From Devosia ureilytica (GTDB lineage Bacteria > Pseudomonadota > Alphaproteobacteria > Rhizobiales > Devosiaceae), in NCBI RefSeq assembly GCF_024273195.1, contig NZ_JAMZCU010000004.1:124001-188000 (forward strand): a DNA stretch of 64,000 nt. Direction: 5' to 3'. Positions 1-9,177 of the stretch are shown here, piece by piece. The first letter of the stretch is position 1. Each line of letters opens with the position of its first letter. The translations under genes were made by a program, and so were the position numbers. The notes under the pieces are model-generated. The model was given only the letters and a program-made list of their open reading frames with translations. It had not been told where the DNA came from and made no database searches.

Positions 1-2435
1 TTGCGGATATCGCGCGGGCGGGACATGACCTCGGCTATTTCCGCGTCCACCTTGCGACCAAGCTCGCCAGTCGCCGCGATCACACGGGCACGGCTCAGCG
101 CCAGGTGTTCCCAGGTCCAGGCATTGTCCTTGTGATAGGCGCGGAAGCCCGCGAGGCTGGTGGCCAGCGGCCCCGAATTGCCCGAGGGACGCAGGCGCAT
201 GTCTGCCTCGTAAAGCACGCCCTCCGCGGTCGGAGCGGATACGGCGGCGACAAGGCGCTGGGTCAGGCGGGCAAAATAGTGCGGGGTGGAAAGCTGGCGC
301 TCCCCATCGGATTCGGTGTCGGGCGCATCGTAGAGCAGGATGAAATCGAGATCAGAGGTGAAGGTCATCTCACCACTGGCCATCTTGCCGAAGGCCAGCA
401 CGGCGATCTCGGCGCCGGGTATGCGGCCATGGCGAACGGCGAACTCGTCCTGCACGCGATCAAACAGCCGGTGCAACAGGGTTTCGGCCAGGGCGGTGAA
501 TTGCTCCCCTGCCCCATGGGCAGTCACGGTGCCCGACAGAAGGCCTGCCGCAACAAGGAATTTCTGTTCCTGGCCGATGATGCGGGCACGATCAATCAGG
601 TCCTCGTAGGAGCGGGCCTCAGCAAGGAAAGCGTCCACCTTGGCGACGAGCACATGCCGGTGGGTGACATCATTGGCAAAGGCCGGGTCGATCAACCCGT
701 CCATGACATGGGCGCGGTGGATCACCGCTTCGGCCATGCGCGGCGCCGAGGCCATGAACTGCACCAGGAGCGTGCGCAGCTGCGCGTGATTGCGAAGCAG
801 CGCAAAAAGCTGCACGCCGCCGGGCAGTCGCGACAGGAAATCGTCGAAATGGGCCAGCGCCATGTCGGCATTGCCGGCGCGCCCCAAGGTCAGCAGAAGC
901 GCCGGCAGCAACTCGGTCAGATGCGCGCGAGCCGCAGAGGTGCGGGTGGCGGCATAGCTGCCATAATGCCATTTGCGCACTGTCTCGATGGCCTTGTGCG
1001 CTTCGGCAAAGCCCATGGCCGTGAGGGTTTCGAGAGTGCCCGGATCGTCGTCGCTGCCGGTAAAGACCAGATTGCCGTGGTCGGACCCCAGCGTCTCGCC
1101 CTGGGTGAAGAGTTCGGCATAATAGCGCGCCACCCGCTCCAATGCGGCCCGGTAGCGCTTTTCGAAGACCCCCAAATCGGCCTCGCCCATCAACCGGCCA
1201 ATCACCGCCACGTCATCGGCGCTGTCTGGCATGATATGGGTCTGTTCGTCGCGCAGCATCTGCAGGCGATTTTCAACGGCGCGCAGGAACCAGTAGGTTT
1301 CGGTCAGCTCTTCGGCGGTCGTCGGACTGATCCAATTGGCCGCGGCCAGCGCGGCCAGCGCCTCTGCCGTAGGGCGCACCCGCAGCGCCTTGTCCCGCCC
1401 GCCGGCGATCAATTGCTGGGTCTGGGCGAAGAACTCGATCTCGCGGATGCCGCCGCGCCCGAGCTTGACATTATGCCCCTCGACCCGGATGTCGCCAACC
1501 TTCTTGGAGACGTTGATCTGACGCTTCATCGCCTGGATATCAGCGATGGTGGCGAAGTCGAGATGCTTGCGCCAGACATAGGGCGCCAGCTCCTTGAGGA
1601 AGGCTTCGCCCACCGCCTTGTCACCGGCGCAGGGCCGCGACTTGATCCAGGCGGCGCGCTCCCAGTTCTGGCCGCGCACCTCATAATAGGCCAGCGCCGC
1701 ATCGACCGAAATGGCCACGGGGGTTGAGCCGGGGTCGGGACGCAGGCGCAGATCAGTGCGGAACACATACCCGCCGACCAGCCGGTCCTCCATCAGGCCG
1801 ACCAGCTTCTGCACCATGCGCGAATAGATTTTCGTCGCCTCGGAGGGATCGGCCAGAACCGGCTTCTGCGGATCAAAAAAGGCGACGATGTCGATGTCGG
1901 ACGAATAGTTGAGCTCGCGCCCGCCATGCTTGCCGAGGGCAAAGATGGCAAGACCGCAGTTGGCGGCCGTGGCAGCTTCCGCGGGGATCGCGAGCTGACC
2001 TTTTTCAAAGGCCTGACGCATCAACAGGTCGAGAGCGGCTTCGAGCGCCGCGTCAGCCAGATCCGAGAGGGATTCAGTGGCCCGGGCGGTGGACCAGGCG
2101 CCGCCGGTCTCGGCAACGGCAGCCAATAGAGCAGTGCGGCCCTTGGCAGCACGCAGCAGGGCACCGACACCGGCCTCGTCGTCACGGCGCCCAGACTTGG
2201 CCACGTCCGCCAGCAGAGCGGCGACGGCGACGTCAGGCCCGGCGTTCAGCGCCTCGGCCAGCCAGCCGGAATGCTCGCGAGTCAGCTCGAGCAGATAGGG
2301 AGCCGCCTCCAGAAGCGGCCCCAAAAGTGGGGCGGCGATCCGCAGCGACGCGACATCAGCCTCCGGCAGCTCGGCCAGAAGTGCATCGAAATTGGGGTGG
2401 TCGACGGGCGGCAGCGGCGAAAGGATTGTGCTCAT
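1..2435 (-). CDS. glnE: Bifunctional glutamine synthetase adenylyltransferase/adenylyl-removing enzyme, 3' end outside window
   Basis: Reading the minus strand from ATG at 2435 gives an open frame of 811 codons that runs off the left edge; the family is usually near 950-1000 residues, so roughly the last 150 are missing. Two nucleotidyltransferase cores are visible: GKHGGRELNYSSDIDIV around residue 165 (deadenylylating half) and GKMASGEMTFTSDLDFI around residue 695 (adenylylating half). The enzyme adds or removes AMP on glutamine synthetase in response to PII protein, controlling nitrogen assimilation. It lies downstream of a kinase/regulator pair on the same strand with a 44-bp gap. The long plus-strand frame over it is a shadow caused by GC-rich codon bias. 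Confidence 0.95.
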   Translation of the reverse strand, partial: MSTILSPLPPVDHPNFDALLAELPEADVASLRIAAPLLGPLLEAAPYLLELTREHSGWLAEALNAGPDVAVAALLADVAKSGRRDDEAGVGALLRAAKGRTALLAAVAETGGAWSTARATESLSDLADAALEAALDLLMRQAFEKGQLAIPAEAATAANCGLAIFALGKHGGRELNYSSDIDIVAFFDPQKPVLADPSEATKIYSRMVQKLVGLMEDRLVGGYVFRTDLRLRPDPGSTPVAISVDAALAYYEVRGQNWERAAWIKSRPCAGDKAVGEAFLKELAPYVWRKHLDFATIADIQAMKRQINVSKKVGDIRVEGHNVKLGRGGIREIEFFAQTQQLIAGGRDKALRVRPTAEALAALAAANWISPTTAEELTETYWFLRAVENRLQMLRDEQTHIMPDSADDVAVIGRLMGEADLGVFEKRYRAALERVARYYAELFTQGETLGSDHGNLVFTGSDDDPGTLETLTAMGFAEAHKAIETVRKWHYGSYAATRTSAARAHLTELLPALLLTLGRAGNADMALAHFDDFLSRLPGGVQLFALLRNHAQLRTLLVQFMASAPRMAEAVIHRAHVMDGLIDPAFANDVTHRHVLVAKVDAFLAEARSYEDLIDRARIIGQEQKFLVAAGLLSGTVTAHGAGEQFTALAETLLHRLFDRVQDEFAVRHGRIPGAEIAVLAFGKMASGEMTFTSDLDFILLYDAPDTESDGERQLSTPHYFARLTQRLVAAVSAPTAEGVLYEADMRLRPSGNSGPLATSLAGFRAYHKDNAWTWEHLALSRARVIAATGELGRKVDAEIAEVMSRPRDIR

Positions 2436-2479
2436 TTTTGAGGCATACCCTGCCCCCTCACACCCCGCAAGGCGTGGCG

Positions 2480-3880
2480 TCAGCCAGCCGGCAATTCGAT
2501 CACAGCCCGTACACCGGGAGCATTGTCCTCGATGCGAAGGCTGCCGCCATGCAGCCGCGCAACAGCATTGACCAGCGACAGACCAAGGCCGGACCCAGGC
2601 TCGGAACGGCTCTTTTCGAGGCGCACAAAGCGTTCCAGGACGCGCTGGCGATCCGCTTCGGGAATGCCTGCGCCATTGTCGGCCACGATGATGCGGACGC
2701 GCCCAGCCTCGCGGCGCAGTTCGACGCTGATCCGCCCGGAGCTGCCATCTTCAGGGCGGGCGTATTTCACCGCGTTTTCGAGCAGGTTGACCATGGCTTG
2801 ACCAACCAGTTCGCGATTGGCCTTGAGGGTCACGCCAGGCTCGACATTGGTGTCCACCACAATGCCCGCATCTTCGGCGACCGGACCATAGAGCTCGGCC
2901 ACGTCGGCAACAATGTCGCTGACATTGATTTCGGTGAGCGCCCCCGACGGCGCACCGGCCTCGGCGCGGGCAATCATCAGCAAGGCATTGAAAGTCTGGA
3001 TCAGGCGGTCGCTCTCGGCAATGACGGTTTCGAGGGCCATTTCCCGCGTTTCGGCGGTTGCCGTATCGCGCAGGGCCGCCTCGGCCTGGTTGCGCAACCG
3101 GGTCAGCGGGGTCTTGAGGTCGTGAGCGACATTGTCAGTAACTTCCTTCAAGCCCTGCAGAAGTTGCTCGATGCGGTCGAGCATGGCGTTAAGATTGGTC
3201 GCCAGGGCATCGAACTCGTCATTGCGATCGGTGACTGGCACGCGCTCAGAGAGGTTGCCCGACATGATTTTGGTCGAGGTGTGCTGGATGGTGTCGATAC
3301 GACGCAGAACGCGCCGCGCGGTGATGCCACCCGCGATCAGGGAGAAGAGAATGATGCCGACGACGCCAACGAGGAAGCTCTGGAGGATGATGGCGGAGTA
3401 ACCGCGGCGTTCGACCACGTCCCGGCCGACCACCAGGCGCATGCCATTGCCCAGCTCAATCGAGCGAACGACCGCCACCCCTTCGCGCTGCCGGCCGGTG
3501 GCTTCCTCGCCCAGGGGGTTGGGCCGCTCGTACTCGAAGCTATAGACACCCGGCTCGATCACCACTTCGGCAGGAACGTCGGTGATGTTACCCAACAAAT
3601 AGAGGCCCGACGCATCGCCTAGAAAATAGATGCCCGGGCCGGGCTGGGTGGCCAGTCGATTGACGGCGAAGGCCAGCGCGCGAATGCCCTGATTGGCCTC
3701 AATGCGCTGGAACAGGCGGATTTCGCGGTCGATGTCGTCGGTCTGCTGACGCTGGATTTGAACACTCGACTGCCAGCCGATAAAGCCCATCAGCAGGATG
3801 GCAAAGACGATGAATATGGCGATGAAGGTGGCTGTGAGGCGAACCGTGGAGGTCCGCCAGACCTGGGCGAAACGGCTCAA
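2480..3880 (-). CDS. Sensor histidine kinase (HAMP, HisKA, HATPase)
   Basis: A 466-residue membrane sensor kinase. An N-terminal membrane segment (about residues 17-37), a periplasmic sensing region of some 120 residues and a second membrane segment (around 165-185) lead into a HAMP linker. The phosphoacceptor histidine lies in NVAHDLKTPLTRLRNQ. ATP-binding boxes are NLLENAVKYA, ADNGAGIP and GSGLGLSLV. It begins 3 bp after the stop of the response regulator gene upstream, so the two are translationally linked. The order Do protease, regulator, kinase, glnE is, to my knowledge, common in Rhizobiales. The signal sensed cannot be read from the sequence; proximity to the protease suggests envelope stress, as inference only. 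Confidence 0.9.
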   Translation of the reverse strand: MSRFAQVWRTSTVRLTATFIAIFIVFAILLMGFIGWQSSVQIQRQQTDDIDREIRLFQRIEANQGIRALAFAVNRLATQPGPGIYFLGDASGLYLLGNITDVPAEVVIEPGVYSFEYERPNPLGEEATGRQREGVAVVRSIELGNGMRLVVGRDVVERRGYSAIILQSFLVGVVGIILFSLIAGGITARRVLRRIDTIQHTSTKIMSGNLSERVPVTDRNDEFDALATNLNAMLDRIEQLLQGLKEVTDNVAHDLKTPLTRLRNQAEAALRDTATAETREMALETVIAESDRLIQTFNALLMIARAEAGAPSGALTEINVSDIVADVAELYGPVAEDAGIVVDTNVEPGVTLKANRELVGQAMVNLLENAVKYARPEDGSSGRISVELRREAGRVRIIVADNGAGIPEADRQRVLERFVRLEKSRSEPGSGLGLSLVNAVARLHGGSLRIEDNAPGVRAVIELPAG

Positions 3881-3883
3881 TGC

Positions 3884-4555
3884 CTACTCCCGGATCATAT
3901 AGCCGGCGCCGCGCACCGTGTGCAGTAGCGGGGAGGCATGGCCCTTGTCGATCTTGGAGCGCAGGCGCGACATGTGCACATCGATGACATTGGTCTGCGG
4001 ATCGAAGTGATAGTCCCAGACATTTTCGAGCAGCATGGTGCGGGTGACCACCTTGCCGGCGTTTTTCATCAGGTATTCGAGCAGCCGGAATTCGCGCGGC
4101 TGGAGCAGGATATTTTCGCCATCGCGCTCGACCTTGCGGCTCAGGCGGTCAAGCGACAGGCCGCCGACGCTGTAGCTGGTGGCCGCTTCTGCGGGGCTGG
4201 AGCGCCGAGCCAGTACTTCGACACGCGCCAGGAGTTCAGTGAAGGCATAGGGCTTGGTGAGATAGTCATCGCCGCCAGCGCGAAGACCGGTCACCCGATC
4301 ATCGACCTCGCCAAGAGCCGACAGGATCAGGACTGGCGTCTTGTCATCCTCGGCGCGCAGGCTTTCGACGATGGAAAGACCATCGCGGCGGGGCAGCATG
4401 CGGTCAACGATCAGCACGTCATAGTCCATGCCCGAGGCCATGGCATAACCAGTTTCGCCATCGGCGGCGTGGTGGGTGACGTGGCCAGCCTCGTCGAGGG
4501 CCTGGACGAGATAGCTCGCGGCTTCGCGGTCATCTTCGATAAGCAGGATCTTCAC
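3884..4555 (-). CDS. OmpR/PhoB-family response regulator
   Basis: A 223-residue regulator with an N-terminal receiver domain (acidic ED at residues 7-9, phosphoacceptor Asp51 in VLIVDRMLP, conserved Lys in LTKPYAFTE) and a C-terminal winged-helix DNA-binding domain ending in LHTVRGAGYMIRE. I chose the GTG at 4555 rather than the TTG at 4576, because GGAG lies 8 bases before the GTG and homologues start at this VKILLIEDD position. It pairs with the kinase immediately downstream. A hairpin terminator separates it from the upstream protease gene, so it probably has its own promoter or relies on read-through. Confidence 0.92.
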   Translation of the reverse strand: MKILLIEDDREAASYLVQALDEAGHVTHHAADGETGYAMASGMDYDVLIVDRMLPRRDGLSIVESLRAEDDKTPVLILSALGEVDDRVTGLRAGGDDYLTKPYAFTELLARVEVLARRSSPAEAATSYSVGGLSLDRLSRKVERDGENILLQPREFRLLEYLMKNAGKVVTRTMLLENVWDYHFDPQTNVIDVHMSRLRSKIDKGHASPLLHTVRGAGYMIRE

Positions 4556-4574
4556 GGCTGACGCTCCGTCTTTC

Positions 4575-4604
4575 AAAAATGGCCCCGGAGCAGTGCCCGG
4601 GGCC
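4575..4604 (-). terminator. Intrinsic terminator after the Do-type protease gene
   Basis: On the minus strand an 8-bp perfect stem (GGCCCCGG/CCGGGGCC at 4581-4604) with an 8-base loop is followed by ATTTTT. It sits 9 bp past the protease stop codon and just upstream of the regulator start. Confidence 0.75.
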
Positions 4605-4612
4605 GTTAAGCT

Positions 4613-6145
4613 TTACTCGATGGGCAGGCCAACGAAGCGGGACTCGCCGTCGCGTGCCACCTTGACCAGTACGGTATTGAGACCACGGTCCCGAACAGCC
4701 TGCACGGCCTGATCAAAGTCACCGGCTGCGGCGACCGGCTTGTTGTCGACCTCGAGGATCACATCGCCGGTGGCAAAGCCACGCTGAGCCGCAGGGCTGT
4801 CACCATCAACATTCTGGATCAACAGACCACCAGAGCCATCGCCATTGGGCACAAGGGTCATGCCCAGGCTGGTCGCAGCCTCTGGCAGGGCCTGTGGCGG
4901 AGTGGGCTGTTCCGGGGTTTGCGCAACGGCGCTTTCATCCAGCTGCTGCAGGGTCACCGAGACGGTGATTTCGGCGCCATCGCGCCAGATGGTCAGCTCG
5001 ACGGTGGAGTCGGGCGCCTTGCTGGCAATGGTACGGCTGAGATCGAGGGCATCGTCGATCTGTTCACCATCGACCTTGGTGATGATGTCGCCAGACTGCA
5101 CACCGGCCGACCCGGCAGGGCCGTCTTCGGTCGGCTCGCGCACGATGGCGCCACGGGCATTGGGCAGGCCGACGCTGTCGGCAATGTCCTTGCTCACGTC
5201 CTGGATGGAGACGCCGAGATAACCGCGGGTCACCGTGCCGTCGTCGATCAGCTGATTGACAATCTGCTGGACGGTGCGGGCCGGAATGGCAAAGGCGATG
5301 CCGACATTGCCGCCATTGGGCGAATAGATGGCGGTGTTGACGCCAACCACTTCACCTTCGGTGTTGAAGGCCGGGCCACCGGAATTGCCGGTGTTCACCG
5401 CCGCGTCGATCTGCAGGAAGTCGCCATAGTTGGATCCGCCGATATCGCGGCCGGCGCCGGAAATGACGCCAACGGTCACGGTACCGCCAAGGCCGAACGG
5501 ATTGCCGACGGCAACCACCCAGTCACCAACGCGGCTTGGCGCCTCGCTGCTCTCAAAAGTCACGAACGGCAGGTCTTCGCCTTCGATCTTGAGCACGGCA
5601 AGGTCGGTGCGCTCATCGGTGCCGACGACTTCGGCAACCTGCTCGGAGCCGTCTTCGAAGACCACTGTCACCTTGGTGGCATCGGACACCACATGGTTAT
5701 TGGTGACCACATAGCCATCAGCCGAGATGATGAAGCCCGAGCCTGCGGCCATGAACTGGCGTGGGCGCGCATCATCACCTGGCACGCGCTGGCCGGGGGC
5801 ACCACCGAACTGGTCGAAGAAATCACGGAAGGGGTGATCCTCGGGCAGGTCGGGGAAATTGAACTCGAAATCGAAATCGCGGCCGCCGCGCTGCACCGTG
5901 CGGCCCGGAGCCTCGGCTTCGACAAGGATGGATACCACGGCGGGCTTCACCGCCTCGACCAGGTCGGCAAAACCTTGCTGGACCGTGGCCTGCGGCACCA
6001 CGATCTGGGCGGCGTTCTGGACCTGGGCATTGGCTGCCTGGCCGGTAAGCACATAGGCGGTGGAAACACCGCCTGCACCGACCAGAATAGCAAGGGCGGA
6101 AGCGCCCAACCAGCGACGGGTGCGCGAAAGAACAGTCGAACGCAT
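4613..6145 (-). CDS. degP: Periplasmic Do-type serine protease (DegP/HtrA family)
   Basis: A 510-residue trypsin-like protease and chaperone for misfolded envelope proteins. The N-terminus has a basic stretch, a hydrophobic segment and an AxA-type end near residue 40, consistent with export. The catalytic triad reads His151 (VTNNHVV), Asp181 (ERTDLAVLKI) and Ser255 (NTGNSGGPAF). Two PDZ domains follow (roughly 295-385 and 425-505). The acidic/phenylalanine-rich linker before the protease core (about 88-115) is typical of rhizobial members. It is followed by a terminator and the regulator/kinase pair, and preceded by a plausible promoter. Family and export are clear; specific substrates are unknown. 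Confidence 0.94.
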   Translation of the reverse strand: MRSTVLSRTRRWLGASALAILVGAGGVSTAYVLTGQAANAQVQNAAQIVVPQATVQQGFADLVEAVKPAVVSILVEAEAPGRTVQRGGRDFDFEFNFPDLPEDHPFRDFFDQFGGAPGQRVPGDDARPRQFMAAGSGFIISADGYVVTNNHVVSDATKVTVVFEDGSEQVAEVVGTDERTDLAVLKIEGEDLPFVTFESSEAPSRVGDWVVAVGNPFGLGGTVTVGVISGAGRDIGGSNYGDFLQIDAAVNTGNSGGPAFNTEGEVVGVNTAIYSPNGGNVGIAFAIPARTVQQIVNQLIDDGTVTRGYLGVSIQDVSKDIADSVGLPNARGAIVREPTEDGPAGSAGVQSGDIITKVDGEQIDDALDLSRTIASKAPDSTVELTIWRDGAEITVSVTLQQLDESAVAQTPEQPTPPQALPEAATSLGMTLVPNGDGSGGLLIQNVDGDSPAAQRGFATGDVILEVDNKPVAAAGDFDQAVQAVRDRGLNTVLVKVARDGESRFVGLPIE

Positions 6146-6189
6146 GGGAACGTATCTCCTTCGTTAAGCTCTCAACAGCTTGTAGCGAT

Positions 6190-6218
6190 ACGTATGGAAC
6201 GACGCGCCTTTCTATCAA
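6190..6218 (-). promoter_or_regulatory. Candidate sigma-70-type promoter of the Do-type protease gene
   Basis: Minus strand TTGATA (6218-6213), 17-bp spacer, ATACGT (6195-6190), ending 44 bp before the start codon. AAGGAG precedes the ATG by 10 bases. Read by eye only. Confidence 0.35.
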
Positions 6219-6269
6219 GTTGCGCGCAGATTAAGGTTTGGCAATGTTGCAGGCCAGATTGTGGCGAGC

Positions 6270-6734
6270 CTAGCGCGCGTCAGGGCCGCGTTCGAGCGCA
6301 TCGAGCGCTGCCTGTTCCTCTGCTGTCAGTCCCTCCACGGGGCCCGGCGGGGTACGCCGGCGGGCCAGAAGCAATAGTCCGAGACCGACAAAAAGCAGCA
6401 GCGGCGCTGCTGCCCAGAGTAGCAGCGTGTGACCGCCAAGCCGCGGATTAAGCAGCACATATTCGCCATAGCGGTCGACGATATACTGCTCGACCTCATT
6501 ATTGCTGTCGCCGGCCACCAGCCGCTCGCGCACCAGGACGCGCAGGTCACGCGCGAGGTCGGCATCGCTGTCGTCGATGGACTGGTTCTGGCAGACGAGG
6601 CACCTCAGGCCGGCGGAAATATCGCGAGCCCGCTGCTCCAACGCCGCGTCGGGCAGGATTTCATTGGGGCTCACGGCAAGAACCGCTGGGGAGACCAGAA
6701 GCAGAACCATCATAAATAGCGCGCGCAGGGTCAT
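6270..6734 (-). CDS. ccmH: Cytochrome c-type biogenesis protein CcmH/CycL
   Basis: A 154-residue membrane-anchored thiol-disulfide protein that keeps apocytochrome c cysteines reduced for haem attachment. The signal-like N-terminus ends near Ala20. The hallmark LRCLVCQNQS carries Cys45 and Cys48, followed by SIDDSDADLARDLR. One membrane segment lies near residues 102-122. Its start overlaps the ccmF stop by 4 bp (ATGA). It is the last gene of the ccmI-ccmE-ccmF-ccmH operon; the protease promoter lies just downstream. Confidence 0.95.
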   Translation of the reverse strand: MTLRALFMMVLLLVSPAVLAVSPNEILPDAALEQRARDISAGLRCLVCQNQSIDDSDADLARDLRVLVRERLVAGDSNNEVEQYIVDRYGEYVLLNPRLGGHTLLLWAAAPLLLFVGLGLLLLARRRTPPGPVEGLTAEEQAALDALERGPDAR

Positions 6735-8704
6735 TGGGCGGCCTCGGCGGTGGCCTTGCGGGCACGCTGGGGAATGCCGACGCGCAGGCGGCGATCGGTC
6801 AGGGAGAGCGCCCCTGCCCCGGCCATGACCAAGGCGCCGATCCAGATCAGCAGGATATAGGGCTTGTGCCAGACGCGAATCACATGGGTGTTCTCCAGCG
6901 GCTCGCCAAGCTGCAGGTAGAGTTGGGACAGCCCATAGGTCTGGATGGCCGCTTCGGTGGTCGGCATGCCGCTGGCGACATAAGTGCGCCGCTCGGCCAG
7001 AAGAGTGGCAGTTTCACCACCCGGGTCCGTGACAGTAAAGACGCCGGTATCGGCCACGTAATTGGCGCCCGGCTGCTGCTCGAAACTATCAAAGGCAACG
7101 AGATAGCCCGAGAGTTCGGCGGTCTCGCCGGGGTTGAGCGTTGTCACCAGCTCGGTTTCCCAGGCGGAGACGGTGACAATGCCGAGCACGGTCAGGCCCA
7201 TGCCGAAATGACCCAAGGCCGTCGACCAGATGCTGCGCGGCAAGCCCCGCAGCCGGCGCAGGCTCTCGCCCAAAGGTATCCGGCCCAGGCGCGACCGCTC
7301 GATCACCTCGGCAATGGCACCGAAGCTGACCCAGAAGCCGAGAAGCAAGCCAATGGGCACCATGGAAATCGACGTGCCGCCCAGCGCCGAAATCAGGATG
7401 GCAAGAAAGACCGAGAGGGCAGCAAAGCCCATCAGCCTTTGCCCTGCGGCCACCAGATCCGCCCGTTTCCAAGCCAGCAGCGGACCAAACGGCAGCACCA
7501 GCAGCAGGGGCGCCATCAACGCGCCAAAGGTGAAATTGAAAAAGGGCGCGCCCACTGAAATCGTCGTGCCCGTCAACGCATCGAGCAGCAGCGGATAGAG
7601 CGTGCCGACCAGTACCGCGCCCACGGCAGTGGCGAGGAACAGGTTGTTGAGGATCAGTGCACCCTCACGGCTGATGGGCGCGAACAATCCACCCTGGCGC
7701 AACGATGGCGAGCGGATGGCAAAGAGCAGGAAAGCACCTCCGATCAGCACGGCAAGAATGGTCAGGATGACGAGGCCACGTGTCGGATCGCTGGCGAAGG
7801 TGTGCACCGACGTCAGAATGCCCGAGCGCACGAGGAACGTGCCCAGCAGCGAGAGTGAAAAAGTGATGATGGAGAGGAAGATCGTCCAGATCTTGAGCGC
7901 ATTGCGCTTTTCCATCACCAGCGCCGAATGCAACAGCGCCGTGCCGGCCAGCCAGGGCATGAAGCTGGAATTTTCCACCGGGTCCCAAAACCACCAGCCA
8001 CCCCAGCCCAGCTCGTAATAGGCCCAGTAGGACCCCATCGCGATGCCCAGGGTCAGGAAGGTCCAGCTGAGCATGGTCCAGGGCCGCACCCAGCGCGCCC
8101 AGGCCTGGTCAATGCGCCCGGACACCAGGGCGGCGATGGCAAAGGAGAAGCATATCGAAAAGCCGACATAGCCGGCATAGAGCAGCGGCGGATGGATGGC
8201 GAGACCGATGTCCTGCAAAACCGGGTTGAGGTCGGCACCCTCCAACGGAGCGGGCGACAGCCGCTCGAACGGGTTCGAGGTCAGGAGGGTAAAGCCCGCG
8301 AAGGCCGCGACAAGAAGGCTCTGCGTGCCGAGCACCAGATTGGTCAGGTCGGACGGCAGACGGCGCCCAAAGGTTGCGACCAGTGCACCGAACAGCACCA
8401 GGATGAGCACCCAGAGCAGCATTGAGCCTTCATGATTGCCCCAGACGCCGGATATCTTGAAGATCAACGGCTTGAGCGAATGGGAGTGGTTGGCCGCCAG
8501 CGCCAGACTGAAATCGGACGCTACAAAGGCCTGCACGACAGCCAGGAATGCTACCGCGACCAGCACGAATTGCAGGATCGATGCGTGACCAAGCACCAGC
8601 GCCAGGCGTTCACCTCGCCGCCACAGCAATAGTCCGCCAATGGCCGAAACCAGGGCGATGGCGAAGGCCAGGATCAGAGCAAAATGACCGAGTTCGATGC
8701 TCAC
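6731..8704 (-). CDS. ccmF: Haem lyase subunit CcmF/CycK
   Basis: A 657-residue polytopic membrane protein of the cytochrome c haem ligation complex. The tryptophan-rich haem-handling motif reads GGWWFWDPVENSSFMP, and about 14-15 hydrophobic segments are visible. I place the start at the GTG at 8704, which overlaps the ccmE stop (GTGA). A longer reading from 8728 would add eight residues inside ccmE and lacks support. It acts with CcmH and CcmI to attach haem delivered by CcmE. Confidence 0.95.
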   Translation of the reverse strand: MSIELGHFALILAFAIALVSAIGGLLLWRRGERLALVLGHASILQFVLVAVAFLAVVQAFVASDFSLALAANHSHSLKPLIFKISGVWGNHEGSMLLWVLILVLFGALVATFGRRLPSDLTNLVLGTQSLLVAAFAGFTLLTSNPFERLSPAPLEGADLNPVLQDIGLAIHPPLLYAGYVGFSICFSFAIAALVSGRIDQAWARWVRPWTMLSWTFLTLGIAMGSYWAYYELGWGGWWFWDPVENSSFMPWLAGTALLHSALVMEKRNALKIWTIFLSIITFSLSLLGTFLVRSGILTSVHTFASDPTRGLVILTILAVLIGGAFLLFAIRSPSLRQGGLFAPISREGALILNNLFLATAVGAVLVGTLYPLLLDALTGTTISVGAPFFNFTFGALMAPLLLVLPFGPLLAWKRADLVAAGQRLMGFAALSVFLAILISALGGTSISMVPIGLLLGFWVSFGAIAEVIERSRLGRIPLGESLRRLRGLPRSIWSTALGHFGMGLTVLGIVTVSAWETELVTTLNPGETAELSGYLVAFDSFEQQPGANYVADTGVFTVTDPGGETATLLAERRTYVASGMPTTEAAIQTYGLSQLYLQLGEPLENTHVIRVWHKPYILLIWIGALVMAGAGALSLTDRRLRVGIPQRARKATAEAAQ

Positions 8705-9177
8705 TGGCCAGTTGCCTCCGGGCGCCATTCTCCCTGGGCTTTCAGCGCTTCGACAACTTCCTTGGGCACGTAGTTTTCGTCGTGCTTGGCGAGCACATTG
8801 TTCGCCTCGAACCGGCCTTCTGGGCCAAGGCTGCCTTCGGCGACAACGCCCTGCCCTTCACGGAAAAGGTCAGGCAGGATGCCTACATAGTGAGCCACGA
8901 TCTCATGCCCGCCATCGGTGATGATAAAGGTGTTTTCCTGCCCGTCGCGGCTCCAGCTGCCGTCCTTGACCAGACCGCCTAGGCGGATGGGTTGCCCCGG
9001 AGTGACGTTGCGGGCGACGACGTCGCTGGGGGCGTAGAAGAACACGATCTGGTCGCGCAGTGCCGTCAACACGAGTGCAGTCGCCAAGACCAGCACCAAA
9101 GCCAGGCCGGCAATGACGGCCAGACGCTTCTGCTTGCGGGTCATGCCTTTGCGACGGGTGTTGGCCGGCATGGTCAT
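8701..9177 (-). CDS. ccmE: Periplasmic haem chaperone CcmE/CycJ
   Basis: A 158-residue protein with a basic N-terminus, one membrane anchor (about residues 20-40) and a periplasmic OB-fold domain. The haem-binding histidine is His132 in LAKHDENYVPKE, with the conserved Tyr136. It carries haem covalently from CcmC/CcmD to CcmF. It overlaps ccmI by 4 bp and ccmF by 4 bp. Confidence 0.95.
   Translation of the reverse strand: MTMPANTRRKGMTRKQKRLAVIAGLALVLVLATALVLTALRDQIVFFYAPSDVVARNVTPGQPIRLGGLVKDGSWSRDGQENTFIITDGGHEIVAHYVGILPDLFREGQGVVAEGSLGPEGRFEANNVLAKHDENYVPKEVVEALKAQGEWRPEATGQ

Noticed and set aside
105..1727. 540-codon open frame on the plus strand
   Set aside because: It lies opposite glnE, whose translation matches the family throughout; GC-rich third positions keep the opposite frame open.
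2327..3622. 431-codon plus-strand frame
   Set aside because: Antisense to the sensor kinase with no protein-family pattern.
4919..6451. 510-codon plus-strand frame
   Set aside because: Antisense to the Do-type protease; composition rich in Gly/Asp/His typical of a reverse-frame shadow.
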